Origin: Asterias amurensis
Lineage: Eukaryota; Echinodermata; Asteroidea; Forcipulatida; Asteriidae
Assembly: GCF_032118995.1 (NCBI RefSeq)
Contig: NC_092655.1
Coordinates: forward strand, 12,286,406 to 12,350,405
DNA length: 64,000 nucleotides
Direction: 5' to 3'
The notes under the pieces are model-generated. The model was not told the origin of the DNA, did not search any database, and saw only the letters and a list, made by a program, of their open reading frames with translations. Both the position numbers and the translations under genes were made by a program. How positions within the stretch are numbered: position 1 is the stretch's first letter; each line of letters starts with the position of its first letter. Below, piece by piece: positions 1 to 12,167 of the stretch.

Positions 1-580
1 GTTTCCAAAGCAGTAAGGACGCATGGAACCCATCCTAATTTGTGAAAAAATACTCGTCCTACAAACTCGAGTTAGGATTTATCCTAGCGTTTCGTGAAAT
101 CTGCTGCTGGCTTTAATTCTCATTTTTGATTGCAAACCATGCTAAGCTGTAAAATGCTTTGAAACGAAAATGACCTAAAGGCGCACCAGTAAGCACAAAT
201 CGGCCGTTAAGCAGCGTAATAAATTTGGGCTATGGGGTCGCATGCTAACCCGTGAAATATACGCTTGACGTAAAGCTCGGAATTCCCTGCTTCCATAAGC
301 GCCGAAAGCAGGACCCGAATTCATAAAAGATGTAAGCAGCCGCTATGTGCTTACGGCGCTTCCCTTTGCAATTTTTTTTCTTCATTAAGCTATTTACCGT
401 AAGCAAGGGTAAATACTAACCCGCGGTAAGCACACGAGTGACGTAATAACGCAAATCCTTGCTGAACGTGCATGTGCGCCTATTATCTGATCAATTGAGA
501 TTATTACGCAAAGTGTCTGCCACAGTAAGCACACAAAATATTTGCTTACGGGTAACAGCTTTATGAAATTGGGCCCAGGT
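1..580. repeat. Dispersed repeats with TAAGCA motifs (family G-like)
   Basis: No gene is visible. The stretch repeats the words GTAAGCAC and GCTTACGG in both orientations and ends near 558-578 with a GAAATTGGGCCC motif. The same motif forms the ends of two better-defined elements in this window (48252-48504 and 57326-57574), so this is probably a rearranged relative of that family. Boundaries are not clear. Confidence 0.5.
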
Positions 581-925
581 GTCGCATGCAATTGGGCCTC
601 CCGGACGCTGCTGCATAATGCAATTGTGTCCGCCCGGACACATTTTGCATATGCAGTTGTGTCCGCCCCCGTGCAAAACCGTCCTTGCAGTAAATTAAAC
701 GCCCTGGGTCGACAGAACACGTTCGCCATTTTTTCGACAAGCTAAGTGCATGTCACGAATGACATGGGAAATAAAATCATAAAATACGTGAATATTCATC
801 CTGCAAAGGTTCAGTGCATGCAAGCTCGCTTATAACGCGCGCACATACATGTGCAGTCATGTACATGTCCGCCGGACGGTTTTTGCAAAGCCCCGGACAC
901 GATTGCATATGCAAAAGTGTCCAGG
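581..925. repeat. TGTCCG-rich hairpin repeat
   Basis: The segment carries several copies of a GTGTCCG word next to TGCATATGCA-type words. Positions 613-632 and 635-654 form an almost uninterrupted hairpin with a 2-base loop. The same words return just right of the large palindrome (10548-10590), which suggests that both flanks belong to one older repeat split by the insertion. Confidence 0.5.
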
Positions 926-1053
926 GGTCGATTTCACAAAGAGTTAGGACTAGTCCTATTTTAGGGCTAATCCATAGGAGATATGAAAAACGTATGGCTA
1001 GTCCTAAGTTAGGACGAGTAACTCGTCCTAACTCGAGATAAGACTAGTCTTAA
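926..1053 (+). repeat. Left half of the host repeat split by the palindrome
   Basis: This half holds TTTCACAAAGAGTTAGGAC followed by alternating AGGACTAGTCCTA-type palindromic words. Its inverted partner, AACTCTTTGTGAAAT, begins at 10527 on the far side of the 9.5 kb element. The two halves would join as one small foldback repeat. A similar junction, AAGACTAGTCT next to AACTCTTTGTG, occurs unbroken near 55814-55840, which supports this reading. Confidence 0.6.
1050..1053. other. TTAA target duplication, left
   Basis: TTAA lies immediately before GAGTCAGTTCAGG, the terminal sequence of the large palindrome. An identical TTAA lies immediately after the inverted terminus at 10525-10528. Confidence 0.7.
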
Positions 1054-2976
1054 GAGTCAGTTCAGGTAAATAGTTGACATACTTGCTCACGGTCAAAAAA
1101 TGAATTTTTTTTATACTTTGTTGGTTGAAGGGCCTTGGGGTGCAAGTAAATAAAATTGCATTTTCAATTCTATATATAGCCCGTTGCCATGGTTACGGCT
1201 CATTTTGTTTTTTGGCCATTTTAGGCCGATTTTGGGGTCTGAAAAACTGGTTTTTAGCTCATATTTACAACTCCACCCAACCAAAATGCAACATTATTTC
1301 AAAAAACCTTTTATATCACTACAAAGTATCATCCTTGGGCTTCCTTGAGATAAAAAATTATTGCTTTAAATATCACCCTTGTGTTATTTTTGCATTATGC
1401 ATTACAGTATGTTTTTAGAACTTGCAAAATCAGCATTTTTACCCTATTTTTGGACCCCAAAATGTCAACTTGCCAGGGGTCTCAGAAAATTTCCCTTTCG
1501 GCTGTGATTAGGGCCAACAGTGGTCTTTCCATATCTGGTGTCAAAAACTTGGGCAATTGTATCCTGTTGTGACAGTACTGCCTCAAAACTAGACTTTTTT
1601 CCCCAAAACATGAAAAATGCCTTTTTAAGGGTCTTTTCACATAATATCGAAATACGTGTCCACGGTAAAAAAAAAGAAGAATATTTTTCATTTTTTTGTG
1701 GATAGAAGGATGGTAAGGACTTGGGGTCGAAATAAACAACATTTACATTTCAAATCATAATATAACACGTTGCCATGGTAACAGTTCATGTGTGTTTAGG
1801 CCACTTTAGGCTGATCTTGGGGAATGAAAAACTGTTTTTTTTAGTTAATATTTACAACTCCACCCCACCAAAAAACAAAATTATTTCATAAAACCTTTTA
1901 CATCACTACAAATTATCATCTTTGGCTTTACTTGAGACAAAAATATTGCTATAAATTTCCCCCTTGTGCTATTTTTAGAACATGCATTAGAGTATGTTTT
2001 TAGAACTTGCAAAATCAACATTTTTACCATATTTTTTGCCCTCAAAATTTCATTTTTTTTTTCAGGGGTCTCAGAATATTGTCCTTTCGGTTTTGATCAG
2101 GGCCAAAATTTGTCTTTTTTATTTCTGGTAAGAAAAACTTGGCAAGTGTATCCTGATGTTAACAGTACTGTCTCAAAAATAGACTTTTTTCCTCAAACAG
2201 AAAAATGCATTTTGAATTGTTTCTTCTTCATATTGAATTTCTAACATTAAAAAGTAATAATTCTATCAATCTTGCAGCTTTTCCTTAGCACTAGTGGATT
2301 ACCCAACATTGATCAGGAAGTGTTGATGACCTTAATTTTACAATTTGCCCGGCCCAGCCCCAATCATATTTCTTGACATTGCATAAAACAATGTTTTGTG
2401 AATAGCGCCTCTTTTTGTGAAAGTGTTCGGTTGTTATTGGTGTTTTCATATCTTCTGGGTAGAAACACTGTGTTTATTGTATCCTGTTGTGACTGATCAT
2501 GCCTTAAGTATAGTAATTTTTCCAAAAACAATGCATGCTTGTTAAAAATCTGGAACTGTTTCCATGCCCTTTGAGTAATGAATGCAAAGTTTTTATTTAA
2601 ACATAATGGTATCCAACCAAACCATAACCAATGCTTTGCCACTGAGAGTTCTTGATTTGGCTACTTTACCTATTGTACAGGTATGATTCCCATTGCAAGT
2701 AGAGTGCGATGAGCATTCTTTACAAGTTGTCTTTAATACAGGGCCTACTCTCCTTGGTCCCTGCCTGCTACCAAATGTAAAACTTTTCTTAGAGATAGAG
2801 ATCATAAACAATGTAGTTTCTGTGCTTGCGGCAGATGGTTTAGAGCATCCAATCATATCCAACACAAACGTGGGAAATTAAAAAGCCCACTTAAAATTGT
2901 TGGAAAAGTTTGCCAAGATCTTATTAAAAACAATGATACTAACGATTTGCAAGATGAGCGTAAGAGATTATTTAAA

Positions 2977-3193
2977 AGGAACACGTTGCCTGGGATCGGT
3001 TAAGTTGGTCTTTGAAATGCGTTTGTAACGGTTTGTTTTAAAATGCATGGTTAGAAAGATGTTTTTGAGTGATACTTGTGTGGATCATTATATTCTACTT
3101 TTAAAATATCTTTCTAATCATATGCATTTTTTAATAAACGTTTACAAACGCTTTTCAAATACCAACTCGACCGATCCAAGGCAACGTGTTCCT
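2977..3193. mobile_element. Foldback element, family B, nested in left arm
   Basis: Terminal inverted repeat AGGAACACGTTGCC with TTAA on both sides. The interior folds back on itself around a TTGTGTGGATCAT word. The same insertion is present at the mirror position in the right arm (8383-8600), so it predates formation of the dimer. Confidence 0.8.
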
Positions 3194-3196
3194 TTA

Positions 3197-4140
3197 ATGA
3201 AACAACATTGAAAGAAGTTGTAAAAACTTGCACCTGCTGAACATAAATAAGTAAGATGCATTTGCAGTGACAAAAGTCTAATCAGGCTAGTTTGATATTT
3301 TTTCCATTCACTATCTTACTAATTCACTAAAACATTGAATTTTTTATCACATTAAATAAACCAACTCTTTTATTGTTTGCAACAGTACAATTGAAAGGAA
3401 CCCCACCATAGATGGGGGAACTGCTTACAGAAGGCCAAAGCAGGTGAATGGCCATTTAGCCCTTTAGTCCCTGCACCGCCCGAGTTTGCTGAAATCCAAT
3501 TTCTCAAGAGTCTTGCAGTAAATTACTGGAATCATAGTTCAAATTTTAAAAGATAGCCATGGTTAATGTGTATGCACAATTTTTTACCCTTTTGGTAATA
3601 TTTGTATAAAAGTTCTCATGGGAACAATAAATGCCTCTCGTTAAACGGCTACGGTAATTTTTATGGCGAATATTTTTGTGCACGGATAAAATGAATACAA
3701 TAGCTTTTCAAGGCTTTTTTCTGGCTCAATGCTCATACTGATTAAATGCGAAGGCGTTAATTTTTGACAATATCATAAATAATGAACAGTTTCCTGTTTA
3801 CAAATGAGCGTTTTATTTTTCGTAAGAGCTAAATTATTTCATATTCATCATTAGCTTCGACAAGTCAACTGTGAAGGGAGAATTAATAACGATCTATAAC
3901 AACTAGATATATTAACTAATGCGTAGACCTACTAATGACTATCAAGTTTTCTTTTGATGTTCCTTTTTTTCTACAAACACAAGCTAGCGAGGTTTCCTCG
4001 TACCGCATACAGTGTATCGCTATAATGCGGCTGGGCGGTACAGCGGCTAAATGGTTAGATACTTTGGATACAGTTTTTGCTCACTTTTAGAGCCTCTTTG
4101 TTCTGATTAGGATGATAATGTTTAGTTTGGTAGCGGGCAG
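3197..4140. other. Unique centre of the left element copy
   Basis: About 0.9 kb of AT-rich sequence between the diverged inverted halves of the arm. No reading frame longer than about 60 codons and no recognisable protein motif. It has an almost exact inverted copy at about 7440-8380. Confidence 0.5.
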
Positions 4141-5607
4141 GGGACCAAGAAGACTGTTATAAGGCCATGTAAAGACAAGAACAGTAAAGATTGCTCATCG
4201 CACTACTTCTCTTCTTGCAATGTGAATCATACCTGTACAACTAGGTAAAGTAGTTATGACAAAACAAGAACTCAGTGGCTTAAAGAGCATGGAAACAGTG
4301 CCATATTCTTTTAACAAGCATGCTCGTTTTTTGTTTTTTATCAATTCAAACTAAGGGATAACTTCAAAATGCATTTTTATTGTTTTTGGAAAAATTACCA
4401 TTTTTGAGGCAGAAGTGTCACAACAGGATACAATAAACCAAAGTGTTTCTCCCAAGTAGACATGCAAACCATAATGATAGCCCATCAAAACAAAAAGGGA
4501 AATATTCCGAGAACCAATAAAACATTAAAGACAGTACAAACTTTCTTGATGTGCAAGGGGAATTAAAAAATGTGACTTTCAAAAAAGAGGCGCTGTTCAC
4601 AAAACTGTTATTTTATTTTATGCAATGTCAAGAAATATGATTGGGCCAGGGCCGGGGTGGGGCAAATTATAAGATTTAGGTCATCAACAAGTCCTGATCA
4701 ATGTTTGGTAATGCACTAAACCTACAAAGTGCTTATAAAAAGCTGCCAGATTGATGGAATTATAGCTAACTTCTTCATGTTATAAATTCAAAATGAAGCA
4801 AATATTTCAAAATGCATTTCTCTATGTTTTCGGGGAAAAGGGTCTATTTTTGAGACAGTTCTGTTACATCAGGATACAATTGCCCGAGTTTTTCTTACCA
4901 GAAATAAAAAGACAAATTATGGCTCTGATCAAAACCGAAAGGAAAATATTCTGAGACCCCTGAAAAAATGGAATTTTGAGAGCAAAAAATATGGTAAAAA
5001 TGTTGATTTTGCAAGTTCTAAAAACATACTGTAATGCACGTTCTTAAAATAGCACAAGGGTGAAATTTATAGCAATATTTTTTTGTCTCAAGTAAAGCCA
5101 AGGATGATATTTTGTAGTGATGTAAAAGGTTTTATGAAATAATTTTGTTTTTTGGTGGGGAGGAGTTGTAAATATTAACTTAAAAAAACAGTTTTTCATT
5201 CCCCCCAATATCGGCCCAAAGTGGCCTAAACACAAATGAACTATTACCATGGCAACATGTTGTATTATGATTTGAAATGTTAATGTTGTTTATTTGCACC
5301 CCAAGTCCCTACCATCCACAAAGTATAGGAAAAATATTCCTTTTCTTTTACCATGGACACGTATGTTGATATTATGTGAAAAGACCCTTAAAAAGGCATT
5401 GTTCATGTTTTGGGGGAAAAAGTCTAGTTTTGAGGCAGTACTGGCCCAACAGGATACAATATTGCCCAAGTTTTTGACACCAGATATGGAAAGACCACTG
5501 TTGGCCCTAATCACAGACGAAAGGAAAATTTTCTGAGACCCCTGGCAAGTTGACATTTTGGGGTCCAAAAAAGGGGTAAAAATGTTGATTTTGCAAGTTC
5601 TAAAAAC

Positions 5608-5969
5608 TGAGAGTCAGTTCAGGTAAATAGTTGACATACTTGCTCACGGTCACAAAATGAATTTTTTTTATACTTTGTTGGTGGAAGGGCCTTGGGGTGC
5701 AAGTAAACAAAATTGCATTTTCAATTCTATATATAGCCCGTTGCCATGGTTACGGCTCATTTTAATTTTTTTGCCATTTTAGGTTGATTTTGGGGTCTGA
5801 AAAACTGGTTTTTAGCTCATATTTACAACTCCACCCCACCAAAATGCAATATTAATTAAAACAACCTTTTATATCACTACAAAGTATCATCCTTGGCCTT
5901 CCTTGAGAAAAAAAAATTATTGCTTTAAATATCACCCTTGTGCTATTTTTGCATCATGCATTACAGTAT
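5608..5969 (+). repeat. Asymmetric central spacer (element terminus)
   Basis: From 5611 it repeats 1054-1411 in direct orientation and is the inverse of about 10170-10524. It is therefore the inner terminus of the right element copy. The left copy lacks its counterpart, which leaves an unpaired loop between the two arms. Confidence 0.75.
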
Positions 5970-8900
5970 GTTTTTAGAACTTGCAAAATCAACATTTTTA
6001 CCCTTTTTTTGGACCCCAAAATGTCAACTTGCCAGGGGTCTCAGAAAATTTTCCTTTCGTCTGTGATTAGGGCCAACAGTGGTCTTTCCATATCTGGTGT
6101 CAAAAACTTGGGCAATTGTATCCTGTTGGGCCAGTACTGCCTCAAAACTAGACTTTTTCCCCAAAAACATGAACAATGCCTTTTTAAGGGTCTTTTCACA
6201 TAATATCAACATACGTGTCCATGGTAAAAGAAAAGGAATATTTTTCCTATACTTTGTGGATGGTAGGGACTTGGGGTGCAAATAAACAACATTAACATTT
6301 CAAATCATAATACAACATGTTGCCATGGTAATAGTTCATTTGTGTTTAGGCCACTTTGGGCCGATATTGGGGGGAATGAAAAACTGTTTTTTTAAGTTAA
6401 TATTTACAACTCCTCCCCACCAAAAAACAAAATTATTTCATAAAACCTTTTACATCACTACAAAGTATCATCCTTGGCTTTACTTGAGACAAAAAAGTAT
6501 TGCTATAAATTTCACCCTTGTGCTATTTTAAGAACGTGCATTACAGTATGTTTTTAGAACTTGCAAAATCAACATTTTTACCATATTTTTTGCTCTCAAA
6601 ATTCCATTTTTTCAGGGGTCTCAGAATATTTTCCTTTCGGTTTTGATCAGGGCCATAATTTGTCTTTTTATTTCTGGTAAGAAAAACTCGGGCAATTGTA
6701 TCCTGATGTAACAGAACTGTCTCAAAAATAGACCCTTTTCCCCGAAAAAATAGAGAAATGCATTTTGAAATATTTGCTTCATTTTGAATTTATAACATGA
6801 AGAAGTTAGCTATAATTCCATCAATCTGGCAGCTTTGTATAAGCACTTTGTAGGTTTAGTGCATTGCCAAACATTGATCAGGACTTGTTGATGACCTAAA
6901 TCTTATAATTTGCCCCACCCCGGCACTGGCCCAATCATATTTCTTGACATTGCATAAAATAAAATAACAGTTTTGTGAACAGCGCCTCTTTTTTGAAAGT
7001 CACATTTTTTAATTCCCCTTGCACATCAAGAAAGTTTGTACTGTCTTTAATGTTTTATTGGTTCTCGGAATATTTCTCTTTTTGTTTTGATGGGCTATCA
7101 TTATGGTTTGCATGTCTACTGGGGAGAAACACTTTGGTTTATTGTATCCTGTTGTGACACTTCTGCCTCAAAAATGGTAATTTTTCCAAAAACAATAAAA
7201 ATGCATTTTAAAGTTATCCCTTAGTTTGAATTGATAAAAAACAAAAAACGAGCATGCTTGTTAAAAGAATATGGCACTGTTTCCATGCTCTTTAAGCCAC
7301 TGAGTTCTAGTTTTGTCATAACTACTTTACCTAGTTGTACAGGTATGATTCACATTGCAAGAAGAGAAGTAGTGCGATGAGCAATATTTACTGTTCTTGT
7401 CTTTACATGGCCTTATAACAGTCTTCTTGGTCCCCTGCCCGCTACCAAACTAAACATTATCATCCTAATCAGAACAAAGAGGCTCTAAAAGTGAGCAAGT
7501 ACTGTATCCAAAGTATCTAACCATTTAGCCGCTGTACCGCCCAGCCGCATTATAGCGATACACTGTATGCGGTACGAGGAAACCTCGCTAGCTTGTGTTT
7601 GTAGAAAAAAAGGAACATCAAAAGAAAACTTGATAGTCATTAGTAGGTCTACGCATTAGTTAATATATCTAGTTGTTATAGATCGTTATTAATTCTCCCT
7701 TCACAGTTGACTTGTCGAAGCTAATGATGAATATGAAATAATTTAGCTCTTACGAAAAATAAAACGCTCATTTGTAAACAGGAAACTGTTCATTATTTAT
7801 GATATTGTCAAAAATTAACGCCTTCGCATTTAATCAGTATGAGCATTGAGCCAGAAAAAAGCCTTGAAAAGCTATTGTGTTCATTTTATCCGTGCACAAA
7901 AATATTCGCCATAAAAATTACCGTAGCCGTTTAACGAGAGGCATTTATTGTTCCCATGAGAACTTTTATACAAATATTACCAAAAGGGTAAAAAATTGTG
8001 CATACACATTAAGCCATGGCTATCTTTTAAAATTTGAACTATGATTCCAGTAATTTACTGCAAGACTCTTGAGAAATTGGATTTCAGCAAACTCGGGCGG
8101 TGCAGGGACTAAAGGGCTAAATGGCCATTCACCTGCTTTGGCCTTCTGTAAGCAGTTCCCCCATCTATGGTGGGGTTCCTTTCAATTGTACTGTTGCAAA
8201 CAATAAAAGAGTTGGTTTATTTAATGTGATAAACAATTCAATGTTTTAGTGAATTAGTAAGATAGTGAATGGAAAAAATATCAAACTAGCGTGAATAGAC
8301 TTTTGTCACTGCAAATGCATCTTACTTATTTATGTTCAGCAGGTGCAAGTTTTTACAACTTCTTTCAATGTTGTTTCATTAAAGGAACACGTTGCCTTGG
8401 ATCGATCGAGTTGGTATTTGAAAAGCGTTTGTAAACGTTTATTAAAAAATGCATATGATTAGAAAGATATTTTAAAAGTAGAATATAATGATCCACACAA
8501 GTATCACTCAAAAACATCTTTCTAACCATGCATTTTAAAACAAACCGTTACAAACGCATTTCAAAGACCAACTTAACCGATCCCAGGCAACGTGTTCCTT
8601 TTAAATAATCTCTTACGCTCATCTTGCAAATCGTTAGTATCATTGTTTTTAATAAGATCTTGGCAAACTTTTCCAACGCTTTTAAGCGGGCTTTTTAATT
8701 TCCCACGTTTGTGTTGGATATGATTGGATGCTCCAAACCATCTGCCGCAAGCACAGAAACTACATTGTTTATGATCTCTATCTCTAAGAAAAGTTTTACA
8801 TTTGGTAGCAGGCAGGGACCAAGGAGAGTAGGCCCTGTATTAAAGACAACTTGTAAAGAATGCTCATCGCACTCTACTTGCAATGGGAATCATACCTGTA

Positions 8901-10524
8901 CAATAGGTAAAGTAGCCAAATCAAGAACTCTCAGTGGCAAAGCATTGGTTATGGTTTGGTTGGATACCATTATGTTTAAATAAAAACTTTGTATTCATTA
9001 CTCAAAGGGCATGGAAACAGTTCCAGATTTTTAACAAGCATGCAATGTTTTTGGAAAAATTACTATACTTAAGGCATGATCAGTCACAACAGGATACAAT
9101 AAACACAGTGTTTCTACCCAGAAGATATGAAAACACCAATAACAACCGAACACTTTCACAAAAAGAGGCGCTATTCACAAAACATTGTTTTATGCAATGT
9201 CAAGAAATATGATTGGGGCTGGGCCGGGCAAATTGTAAAATTAAGGTCATCAACACTTCCTGATCAATGTTGGGTAATCCACTAGTGCTAAGGAAAAGCT
9301 GCAAGATTGATAGAATTATTACTTTTTAATGTTAGAAATTCAATATGAAGAAGAAACAATTCAAAATGCATTTTTCTGTTTGAGGAAAAAAGTCTATTTT
9401 TGAGACAGTACTGTTAACATCAGGATACACTTGCCAAGTTTTTCTTACCAGAAATAAAAAAGACAAATTTTGGCCCTGATCAAAACCGAAAGGACAATAT
9501 TCTGAGACCCCTGAAAAAAAAATGAAATTTTGAGGGCAAAAAATATGGTAAAAATGTTGATTTTGCAAGTTCTAAAAACATACTCGAATGCATGTTCTAA
9601 AAATAGCACAAGGGGGAAATTTATAGCAATATTTTTTTGTCTCAAGTAAAGCCAAGGATGATAATTTGTAGTGATGTAAAAGGTTTTATGAAATAATTTT
9701 GTTTTTTGGTGGGGTGGAGTTGTAATTATTAACTAAAAAAAACAGTTTTTCATTCCCCAAGATCAGCCTAAAGTGGCCTAAACACACATGAACTGTTACC
9801 ATGGCAACGTGTTATATTATGATTTGAAATGTAAATGTTGTTTATTTGGACCCCAAGTCCCTACCATCCTACTATCCTCAAAAAAACGAAAAATATTCTT
9901 CTTTTTTTTTTACCGTGGACACGTATTTCGATATTATGTGAAAAGACCCTTAAAAAGGCATTTTTCATGTTTTGGGGAAAAAAGTCTAGTTTTGAGGCAG
10001 TACTGTCACAACAGGATACAATTGCCCAAGTTTTTGACACCAGATATGGAAAGACCACTGTTGGCCCTAATCACAGCCGAAAGGGAAATTTTCTGAGACC
10101 CCTGGCAAGTTGACATTTTGGGGTCCAAAAATAGGGTAAAAATGCTGATTTTGCAAGTTCTAAAAACATACTGTAATGCATAATGCAAAAATAGCACAAG
10201 GGTGATATTTAAAGCAATAATTTTTTATCTCAAGGAAGGCCAAGGATGATACTTTGTAGTGATATAAAAGGTTTTTTGAAATAATGTTGCATTTTGGTTG
10301 GGTGGAGTTGTAAATATGAGCTAAAAACCAGTTTTTCACACCCCAAAATCGGCCTAAAATGGCCAAAAAACAAAATGAGCCGTAACCATGGCAACGGGCT
10401 ATATATAGAATTGAAAATGCAATTTTATTTACTTGCACCCCAAGGCCCTTCCACCAACAAAGTATAAAAAAAATTCATTTTTTGACCGTGAGCAAGTATG
10501 TCAACTATTTACCTGAACTGACTC
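5970..10524 (+). repeat. Right arm of the palindrome
   Basis: Mirror image of 1054-5607 with scattered single-base and short indel differences, such as the A-rich runs near 9893-9910 versus 1668-1690. With 5611-5969 it makes one complete element of about 4.9 kb whose own ends are inverted repeats of more than 1 kb. Confidence 0.75.
8383..8600. mobile_element. Foldback element, family B, nested in right arm
   Basis: Mirror copy of the insertion at 2977-3193, with the same terminal repeat and TTAA borders. Confidence 0.8.
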
Positions 10525-10528
10525 TTAA
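10525..10528. other. TTAA target duplication, right
   Basis: Directly follows the inverted terminus of the large palindrome and matches the TTAA at 1050-1053. Confidence 0.7.
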
Positions 10529-11230
10529 CTCTTTGTGAAATCCACCCCAGAGCGGACAGTATTGCATGGCGGACACAATTGCATCTGACACAGGCAATGA
10601 AATTGGGCGCCGACGACGGCATGACGCATCCGATGGCGGCACGGGCGAAGGCATAAGACAGTCTTATAGGCCGTTTGAGGCCCGGGTAAAACAAAGTTCA
10701 TACTACTAAAAGGATTTGTTTTCTGGCGAGCTTCCATTCGTTAGTATGTTTAACGCTGCAACGATCTTGTTTAATACAATTAACTGCATTGGCTTCCACG
10801 TATACCGACAACTTTAAATTCTAATTGAGATTTCGCCGGAATTCACCCACCTGCTTTTTCCCACGGTGCCTGGAATCAGTGTCAGTGTGATCAACCCATT
10901 ATAATCCCAATTGTTTTGTCGTTTTGACGGAACCTCAAGTGCGTCATCAGACTTGATCAATAATTGCGTGGTGTTAATGTTGATGTTTCTTTTGTTGTTT
11001 TAACTATTGATTCGTACTGTCCTAGATTGTTGTTCCAAGTTACTGAAAAATAGCTGCTTCATACCTTGATTGATTATTGACACGCAATTTCTGTGTTTAT
11101 TTGAAGACAAACATTAAACAGCCGTGAGATTAAAAAAAAATACAGAAAGATGAAAAGGTATTAGTAACAGATAATATAATAGGTATACAGGATATTAGAA
11201 ATTGCCCAAAAAAATTGACTAATATTTGTC
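10529..11230. other. Flank with host-repeat remainder, no gene seen
   Basis: The first 60 bases finish the host repeat (CTCTTTGTGAAATCC, then GCGGACA and GGCGGACACAATTGCAT words). The rest, to about 11230, is unremarkable sequence with no convincing reading frame. Confidence 0.4.
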
Positions 11231-11239
11231 TTAAAAGGG

Positions 11240-11585
11240 AAGGTACAGTAATTACTCAAAACAAATATTAACTTAAAAACTGGCTTGGTAATGAGCATTG
11301 GAGAGCTGTTGGTAGTATAAATCATTGTGAGAAACGGCTCCCTCTGAAGTAGCACATTGAGAAAGTGGTAATTTGTCACTAACATAATAAAAGACTTCTA
11401 GCCAGAAGTCTTTTATTCCTAATTGAAAGCACACAAATTCGTCCAACAAGGGTGTTTTTTCATAATTTTCTCGCCACTTCGATGACCGATTGAGCTCAAA
11501 TTTTCACAGGTTTGTTATTTGATGCCTATGTTGGGATACACCAAGTGAGAATACTGGTGTTTGACAACTACCAATACGTGTACAT
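11240..11585 (-). mobile_element. Foldback element, family A, diverged copy
   Basis: Shares the family A words GAGAAACGGCTCCCTCTGAAGT and GAGCTCAAATTTTCACAGG with complete copies elsewhere in the window. Its ends are worn. A perfect short hairpin built on AAGACTTCTAGCCAGAAG (about 11389-11415) replaces the usual internal inverted repeat. Confidence 0.65.
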
Positions 11586-11589
11586 GCCT

Positions 11590-12160
11590 TTAAGTTTTTT
11601 CCATTAAAATTAATGGAAATATTCGACACACAGAGTAGAGGGATCCTTATCGTATCGTGTGTCTCTTTTAATACGGTCACATGGGCTGAAGAAAGTTTAG
11701 TCAAAAGAGGGCGCTATCAGACAATTTGTTTTCACATTTTGCCGTTTAGGGGACAGACTCTCCTTGGTCCCTAGACTTGACTGCAGTCCCAATCCCGTGA
11801 GGCTCATTTCTTCTTTCAGTCCCATCGCCTAAAACTCAGAACACTCCCCCAACCGGGACCGAAATAGCGACGGCGGATCAAAATCCCGCTTTAAACCAAA
11901 TTTTTGGTCACAAACATTCACACAGATTCCGGGGTCAAACAGACCCAGAAATGGGTCTGGCCCCCTAAGACCCAAATCCGGGTCAATTCTGACCCGGGAG
12001 TTTGTGTAGGAGAAAGGTGATTTTGGACTCGCTCACGGTATGTATGGTGTCATTCACGAGCCTCGAAGAGTGACGTCAGATGTTCAGTTAATTTGATCAA
12101 CTCACCAGATAATAGAGGGCGCCAATCACTAGTCCAGTATTCCAATCATCACTCTTCGCA
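11590..12160. other. Intergenic, no gene seen
   Basis: Holds some GGGTC and GACCC repeats near 11930-12000 but no reading frame or repeat family I recognise. Confidence 0.4.
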
Positions 12161-12167
12161 ACTGCTG

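Larger units (their letters stand above)
1054..5607 (-). repeat. Left arm of the palindrome (truncated element copy)
   Basis: The arm is itself internally inverted: about 1412-2870 resembles the reverse complement of about 4150-5607, but much more loosely than the left arm matches the right arm. Short open frames (for example minus-strand 2593-2865, rich in Cys and His) are not conserved in the diverged half and are not called as genes. Confidence 0.75.
1054..10524. mobile_element. 9.5 kb inverted dimer of a long-TIR DNA element
   Basis: The sequence starts GAGTCAGTTCAGG and ends with the exact inverse. Positions 1054-5607 are a near-identical reverse complement of 5970-10524. A 362-bp spacer (5608-5969) is not matched in the left arm. 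The right copy (5611-10524, about 4.9 kb) is complete, with its own GAGTCAG terminus at 5611. The left copy lacks the corresponding 359 bp at the junction. No transposase-like reading frame is visible, so the element looks non-autonomous. TTAA on both sides is the target preference of piggyBac-type transposition, but the termini do not show the usual piggyBac CCC start, so the superfamily is uncertain. Confidence 0.8.

Noticed and set aside
1..1053. Minus-strand frame of 111 codons near 394-729
   Set aside because: Built from the hairpin and TAAGCA repeats. No domain.
2593..2865. Minus-strand frame with a Cys/His-rich stretch in the palindrome (and its mirror at 8711-8983)
   Set aside because: The mirror copy is not independent evidence, and the diverged half of the same arm (near 4140-4250) does not keep the frame. 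It is probably non-coding.
5044..7157. Short frames in the palindrome (for example 5290-5568 and 6024-6281)
   Set aside because: They occur as mirror images because of the inverted duplication. They have no domain and are interrupted in the diverged quarters.
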